Source: an uncultured Anaerolineales bacterium (GTDB lineage Bacteria > Chloroflexota > Anaerolineae > Anaerolineales > UBA4823). Taken from it: 32,801 nt of DNA. The stretch covers positions 1 through 32,801 of the forward strand of contig CALBUI010000140.1 in NCBI GenBank assembly GCA_937968125.1, written 5' to 3'. The notes beneath the pieces are model-generated. The model saw only the letters and a program-made list of their open reading frames with translations, searched no databases and was not told the origin of the DNA. A program made the translations under genes and the position numbers. Below are positions 28,141 through 32,801 of the stretch, one piece after another. Position 1 is the first letter of the stretch. Each line of letters starts with the position of its first letter.

Positions 28141-29094
28141 TTGGTTCTTCAAGATTATTGTATGCGCCATTTCTGGTCTTTTGAGGACGTCCACCTCCAA
28201 GACACCTGGCTAACAATCGGTACTTTCGACGGTGTCCACCAGGGCCACCAGGAAATTGTGCAAAAGTTAGCTGAGGGAGCTCACCAATCTGGGGCTCAAT
28301 CTGTCGTCCTTACTTTTTACCCTCACCCTGCCATCGTACTTGGTAAACGACAAGATCCCTTTTATTTGACCACGCCGGAAGAACGCGCTGCTCTTTTAGG
28401 CGAATTTGGTGCGGATGTCGTCATCACACATCCTTTTACGCCAGATATCTCAACGATCAACGCACGCGACTTTGTGTCGCTATTGAAGTCGCATATCGGT
28501 ATGCGCCGCCTCATTGTTGGCCCTGATTTCGCCATGGGACGTGACCGCGAGGGCAATGCCAATACTCTAAAGGAACTCGGTGAGGATTTCAACTATACCC
28601 TCAGTACGATTTCTCCAGTTGAGATTGATGGTGAAGTCGTATCATCCAGCAGGATTAGAGCTGCACTCTCTCGGGGTGACTTAGAACTGGTTAACAAACT
28701 GTTGGACCGACCATATTTTATTCACGGGCAGGTTGTACCTGGAGATGGGCGCGGGAAAACAATCGGTGTTCCAACCGCCAATCTCTCCTTTTGGCTGGAG
28801 CGTGCTTTGCCAAAATCAGGGGTTTACGTATCCCAATCCACCATTAATGGCCATACATTTGGATCAGTGACCAACGTTGGTATTCGCCCCACCTTCAAAT
28901 CACCTGTTGAGCAGCTCCAAGTTGAGACTCACCTGTTTAACTTTGAGGATCAAATTTATGGGCAGGAGATCAAATTAAAGTTCATCAGCTATCTGCGTGA
29001 TGAACAACGATTCCCAAGCATCGATGCGCTAGTAAATCAAATCAATTTGGATGTTTCCGAAGCAAAAAGGATATTGTCCTCCATGGACAATTAG
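28141..29094 (+). CDS. ribF: Bifunctional riboflavin kinase/FAD synthetase
   Basis: TIGTFDGVHQGHQEIV, VVSSSRIRAALSRGDL, GRGKTIGVPTANL. Start uncertain (TTG 28141 or ATG 28162). Confidence 0.95.
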   Translation: MVLQDYCMRHFWSFEDVHLQDTWLTIGTFDGVHQGHQEIVQKLAEGAHQSGAQSVVLTFYPHPAIVLGKRQDPFYLTTPEERAALLGEFGADVVITHPFTPDISTINARDFVSLLKSHIGMRRLIVGPDFAMGRDREGNANTLKELGEDFNYTLSTISPVEIDGEVVSSSRIRAALSRGDLELVNKLLDRPYFIHGQVVPGDGRGKTIGVPTANLSFWLERALPKSGVYVSQSTINGHTFGSVTNVGIRPTFKSPVEQLQVETHLFNFEDQIYGQEIKLKFISYLRDEQRFPSIDALVNQINLDVSEAKRILSSMDN

Positions 29095-29141
29095 CATAAT
29101 TTATTCGTATGGTGATGTAATGCTTAATGGAGGTGATACCA

Positions 29142-29936
29142 ATGAGACAGTATCTGGATATGCTGCAATACATATTTGATCAGGGACAGGAAAAAGGCGA
29201 CCGGACCGGTACAGGTACGCTCTCGGTTTTTGGTTACCAGACCAGGTATGACTTGGGAGATGGTTTTCCTGTCTTGACAACCAAGAAACTGCACCTGAAA
29301 TCGATCATCTATGAGCTGCTGTGGATGATTAAGGGCGAGAGCAACATCGCTGGTTTAACCGATCACGGCGTCCGGATTTGGAATGAATGGGCAGACGATG
29401 AGGGAGAGCTTGGTCCGGTCTATGGGGTTCAGTGGCGTTCCTGGGAGACTTCTGACGAGCAAACTATTGACCAAATTTCACAAGTGATAGAGGCGATCAA
29501 AACAAATCCAAACTCAAGGAGGCTGATAGTTAGCGCCTGGAATGCGGGTGATGTTCCAGCAATGGCATTACCTCCCTGCCATGTACTTTTCCAATTCTAT
29601 GTGATGGATGGAAAACTTTCCTGCCAACTTTACCAGCGCTCAGCCGATGTATTTCTTGGGGTTCCATTCAACATCGCCTCCTATTCCCTCCTGACAATGA
29701 TGGTCGCCCAGGTCTGCGATTTAGAACTGGGGGAATTCGTGCACACTTTCGGCGATCTCCATCTTTACAACAACCACATCGAACAAGCACGCCTCCAACT
29801 CACCCGAACACCATACCCCCTCCCAACCATGCGTATCAACCCAGAGGTCAGATCGATTTTTGATTTCCAGTTCGAGGATTTTGAACTCATCGATTATCAA
29901 TCACATCCCCATATCAAGGCCGAGGTCTCAGTGTGA
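29142..29936 (+). CDS. thyA: Thymidylate synthase
   Basis: [56 protein letters not shown] preceded by GGAGGTGAT. Confidence 0.96.
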   Translation: MRQYLDMLQYIFDQGQEKGDRTGTGTLSVFGYQTRYDLGDGFPVLTTKKLHLKSIIYELLWMIKGESNIAGLTDHGVRIWNEWADDEGELGPVYGVQWRSWETSDEQTIDQISQVIEAIKTNPNSRRLIVSAWNAGDVPAMALPPCHVLFQFYVMDGKLSCQLYQRSADVFLGVPFNIASYSLLTMMVAQVCDLELGEFVHTFGDLHLYNNHIEQARLQLTRTPYPLPTMRINPEVRSIFDFQFEDFELIDYQSHPHIKAEVSV

Positions 29937-30427
29937 TCATCTCATTAATTGTCGCCTTGGATGAGCAGCGGGGCATCGGAGTGGATGGTCATCTCCCCTG
30001 GTACCTTTCCGAGGATTTGAAACGGTTTAAATCTCTTACCATGGGTCACCACATGATCATGGGACGCAAGACATATGATTCTATTGGTCGACCTCTGCCC
30101 GGTAGGACATCTATCATCGTATCCCGTGACCTGACCTTTCAACCCGAAGGATGTCTGGTTGCCAGGTCTCTTGAAACAGCGATCGAGTTTGCCCGCTTTG
30201 ATAACGAGGATGAAGTATTTGTGATTGGTGGTGGCGATTTATTCGATCAAGCAATAGACATGGCAGACCGCATTTATCTAACACGAGTGCATGCTTCCCT
30301 GGCTGCAGACGTATATTTTCCAGAATACTCCCCACAAGATTGGCAGGAAACCGAATCAGCTTTTGTTGAGGCTGATGAGAAAAACGAGTATCCATCAACT
30401 TTCAGCATATTGGAAAGGAAACGCTAA
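29933..30427 (+). CDS. folA: Dihydrofolate reductase
   Basis: [67 protein letters not shown] overlap with thyA. Confidence 0.95.
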   Translation: MIISLIVALDEQRGIGVDGHLPWYLSEDLKRFKSLTMGHHMIMGRKTYDSIGRPLPGRTSIIVSRDLTFQPEGCLVARSLETAIEFARFDNEDEVFVIGGGDLFDQAIDMADRIYLTRVHASLAADVYFPEYSPQDWQETESAFVEADEKNEYPSTFSILERKR

Positions 30428-30497
30428 CAGTCTGCTGAATTGGATATCCAATGTCAAGAGCAGGAAGCTTTTTATGTTTGGCGAATCCTATTTTTAC

Positions 30498-30525
30498 TTG
30501 ACAAATCGCTCCTTTTGTTTATAAT
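30498..30525 (+). promoter_or_regulatory. Sigma70-type promoter of the T-box/trpB2 transcript
   Basis: TTGACA-N16-TATAAT, both hexamers at consensus. Confidence 0.85.
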
Positions 30526-30760
30526 CCAAGCCAACTTAATAAACAAAAACTTCGAAGAGGACTAGTAAGCGCCGCACCGGCGGCCAGAGAGCGGTAGCCA
30601 GGTGAAAATTCCGCCCGCACGACTGCGCTGAATGGCCCTTGGAGTTGCAGGGTGAACGGATTTGACCTAATAACCTGTGCCGGAATTGCCACCGTTATCA
30701 TGGCAGAAGGTATAAACCTGAAATTGGTCGTACCCAAATAAGTGAGGCTGGCTTTCTCTA

Positions 30761-30786
30761 CCCGTCGCAACACCGACGGGTTTTTT
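30761..30786 (+). terminator. Terminator-like hairpin within the T-box leader
   Basis: CCCGTCG-caacac-CGACGGG followed by TTTTTT. Confidence 0.55.
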
Positions 30787-30830
30787 GATCGATTGGTTCG
30801 TCAGCCTAAAAGGGGTGGTACCGCGGACCT

Positions 30831-30868
30831 CGCGTTCGTCCCCAGTCCCGGGGATGGGCGCGTTTTTT
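30831..30868 (+). terminator. T-box-controlled intrinsic terminator
   Basis: CGCGTTCGTCCCC-AGTCCC-GGGGATGGGCGCG-TTTTTT, 13 bp with wobble pairs; 5' arm overlaps the antiterminator region. Confidence 0.9.
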
Positions 30869-30948
30869 GTTGAGCCATCCCCCGCTGATGGCAGAGCTTG
30901 CCTGAGCAAATGTCCTACCAAACCTATCTCTCGATGGAGGAACCAAAA

Positions 30949-32322
30949 ATGACTGACCAAACTAGTTTCACACTTAGCGAATCGGATTTGCCTCGCACCT
31001 GGTACAACCTGAACGCGGACATGCCAGTCCCACCTGCCCCAGTACTCAATCCTCAAACTATGGAGCCAGTCACGCCTGACTTTCTCAACGTTCTATTTCC
31101 GATGGAACTCATCATGCAGGAGGTGAGCACAGACCGTTACATTGATATCCCGGAAGAAGTTCGGGATATCTACAAGCTCTACCGCCCGACGCCGCTACTC
31201 AGAGCTCGCCGTCTGGAAAAATTGTTGGATACCCCTGCTCATATATATTACAAATATGAGGGTGCCTCGCCAGCTGGGAGTCACAAACCAAATACCGCCA
31301 TCCCCCAGGCTTTCTATAACAAGGCTGCCGGTACGAATGCAATGACCACTGAAACGGGTGCAGGACAGTGGGGTTCAGCATTGGCTCTTGCTTGCCAGTT
31401 ATTTGATCTCGATCTTGAGGTCTACATGGTCAAGGTTTCTTATAAACAAAAACCATACCGACGCATCCTCATGGAGACGTACGGTGCGGAGGTGTTTGCC
31501 AGCCCCACCGACAAAACCCAATTCGGCCAATCAATACTTGAGCAGGATCCGGAAAACAACGGCTCATTGGGCATTGCAATTGCGGAAGCAGTCGAAGCTG
31601 CCGCCACTTCGGGAGGGGCAAAGAAATATGGAATTGGCTCTGTATTAAATCACGTACTCATGCACCAAACCATCGTCGGCGAAGAAGCTTTAAAACAAAT
31701 GGATCTAGCCGGCGAATATCCAGATGTGGTCATCGGATGTGTGGGTGGGGGCTCGAATTATGCTGGGATCGCCTATCCTTTCATCCGGCAAAACTTGCTT
31801 GAAGATCAGCAAACGCGGTTTTTGGCGGTTGAACCAACCGCCTCTCCTAGCCTCACCAAGGGTGAGTACACATTTGACTATGGTGATTCTGCAAAATTGG
31901 CACCAGTTGTCAAGATGTATACCTTAGGTCACGATTTTGTGCCCGCGCCCATCCACGCCGGTGGACTTCGGTATCATGGTATGGCCCCCAGCCTGTGTGC
32001 ACTCTATGATGCAGGATATATAGAGGCGACCGCAGTTGCCCAGCTGGCAACATTCGAAGCTGCTGTGAAATTCGCGCGGGCAGAAGGTATACTCCCGGCA
32101 CCGGAATCTGCACACGCGATTCGCGGCGCAATCGATGAAGCCCTAGACGCCAAGGAGAAAGGCGAAGAGCGAGTGATCCTCTTTAACCTCTCTGGACATG
32201 GGCACTTTGACCTTGCGGCGTACGATGCTTATCATGCCGGAGAACTGCAGGACTATGAGTATCCAGCTGAGGAAATTGCTGAAGCAATGCAAAATGTACC
32301 CGATGTTCCCGAACCTGCCTAG
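30949..32322 (+). CDS. trpB: Tryptophan synthase beta chain-like, TrpB2 type
   Basis: [20 protein letters not shown]-lysine motif, [24 protein letters not shown]; long N-terminal extension typical of TrpB2. Start at the ATG preceded by GGAGG. Confidence 0.93.
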   Translation: MTDQTSFTLSESDLPRTWYNLNADMPVPPAPVLNPQTMEPVTPDFLNVLFPMELIMQEVSTDRYIDIPEEVRDIYKLYRPTPLLRARRLEKLLDTPAHIYYKYEGASPAGSHKPNTAIPQAFYNKAAGTNAMTTETGAGQWGSALALACQLFDLDLEVYMVKVSYKQKPYRRILMETYGAEVFASPTDKTQFGQSILEQDPENNGSLGIAIAEAVEAAATSGGAKKYGIGSVLNHVLMHQTIVGEEALKQMDLAGEYPDVVIGCVGGGSNYAGIAYPFIRQNLLEDQQTRFLAVEPTASPSLTKGEYTFDYGDSAKLAPVVKMYTLGHDFVPAPIHAGGLRYHGMAPSLCALYDAGYIEATAVAQLATFEAAVKFARAEGILPAPESAHAIRGAIDEALDAKEKGEERVILFNLSGHGHFDLAAYDAYHAGELQDYEYPAEEIAEAMQNVPDVPEPA

Positions 32323-32350
32323 ATAATTTGCTAGTGCATTATCTCCTCCT

Positions 32351-32383
32351 GAGCCCCTAATAAATTTAGGGGCTCATTTTTTT
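32351..32383 (+). terminator. Intrinsic terminator of trpB2
   Basis: GAGCCCCTAA-taaa-TTTAGGGGCTC followed by ATTTTTTT. Confidence 0.9.
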
Positions 32384-32543
32384 CTACCTCATTTTTCTCA
32401 AAGGTATTCTGGCGAAGGTATTATTTTGGACGATTATGATAAAATTTATACTATCTGGTTAAGACCCCATGTTTACAAGGTTTTGATGGGGGTGACAAAC
32501 CAGCTGGTCCAATCCATTAAATCTGGCGAATTCAGGAGGAATA

Positions 32544-32801
32544 ATGCCGAACTATAATTATTTGATCGTCGGGGGTGGCATGACCGCCGACGCTGCAATC
32601 AGCGGTATCAGAGAAGTGGATCCGAAAGGATCAATCGGAATTTTTTGTGCTGAATCTCATCCCCCTTACAATCGTCCCCCATTAAGTAAAGGTCTCTGGA
32701 AAGGAAAACCTTTAGAGACGATATTCCGGACCTCTGCAAAGGAGAATGCCGAGCTTCATCTCGGGACAGCGATTGAATCAATAGATCCCAGCAACAAGGT
32801 G
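32544..32801 (+). CDS. FAD-dependent NAD(P)H oxidoreductase (ferredoxin/rubredoxin reductase-like), truncated by window end
   Basis: Own translation: MPNYNYLIVGGGMTADAAISGIREVDPKGSIGIFCAESHPPYNRPPLSKGLWKGK; AGGAGG RBS; open to the window edge. Confidence 0.85.
   Translation, partial: MPNYNYLIVGGGMTADAAISGIREVDPKGSIGIFCAESHPPYNRPPLSKGLWKGKPLETIFRTSAKENAELHLGTAIESIDPSNKV

Larger units (their letters stand above)
30532..30868 (+). promoter_or_regulatory. T-box riboswitch, probable tRNA-Trp specificity
   Basis: Stem I AGAGAG and GGTGAAA motifs, GAA-TGG-CCCTTGGAG specifier region (TGG 30633-30635), T-box AAAAGGGGTGGTACCGCGG (30808-30825) and terminator; lies upstream of a tryptophan synthase beta gene. 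Confidence 0.93.

Noticed and set aside
1-32801. CRISPR arrays, IS elements, integrases, tRNA/rRNA genes
   Set aside because: No regularly spaced repeats, transposase-like ORFs, terminal inverted repeats or tRNA/rRNA signatures noticed by reading; not exhaustively computed.

Overview
The window looks like an ordinary, gene-dense bacterial chromosome segment. Protein content suggests Chloroflexota/Anaerolineae-like, but this is inferred from memory of protein families only. It carries mostly housekeeping genes: acpP; fni and a polyprenyl synthase; hemW; a zinc-ribbon/LysM surface protein; a minus-strand run of mazG-like, LOG-family, HEAT-like, rpsO, pnp, trxB, mdh and citrate synthase genes; a three-gene ABC-2 exporter with an overlapping orphan DNA methyltransferase; a giant DHH-CBS-CBS-tRNA nucleotidyltransferase; a nusA-rnpM-infB-rbfA-nrnA-truB-ribF-thyA-folA series; and a TrpB2-type tryptophan synthase beta gene. 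I found no CRISPR array, transposon, phage, rRNA or tRNA. The best-supported non-coding element is a T-box riboswitch (about 30532-30868) upstream of trpB2. It has a near-consensus promoter, a UGG (Trp) specifier candidate, a canonical T-box motif, a 13-bp terminator and an extra internal terminator-like hairpin. Other points of interest are a nested hairpin upstream of infB, a rimP-leader-like attenuator before nusA with no rimP gene, a possible S15-responsive rpsO leader, a mitochondrial-like citrate synthase, a highly charged NusA tail with a short IF-2, and two promoters placed so close to start codons that leaderless transcripts are predicted. I see no convincing evidence for a wholly new system; the RNA leaders are the most promising leads.
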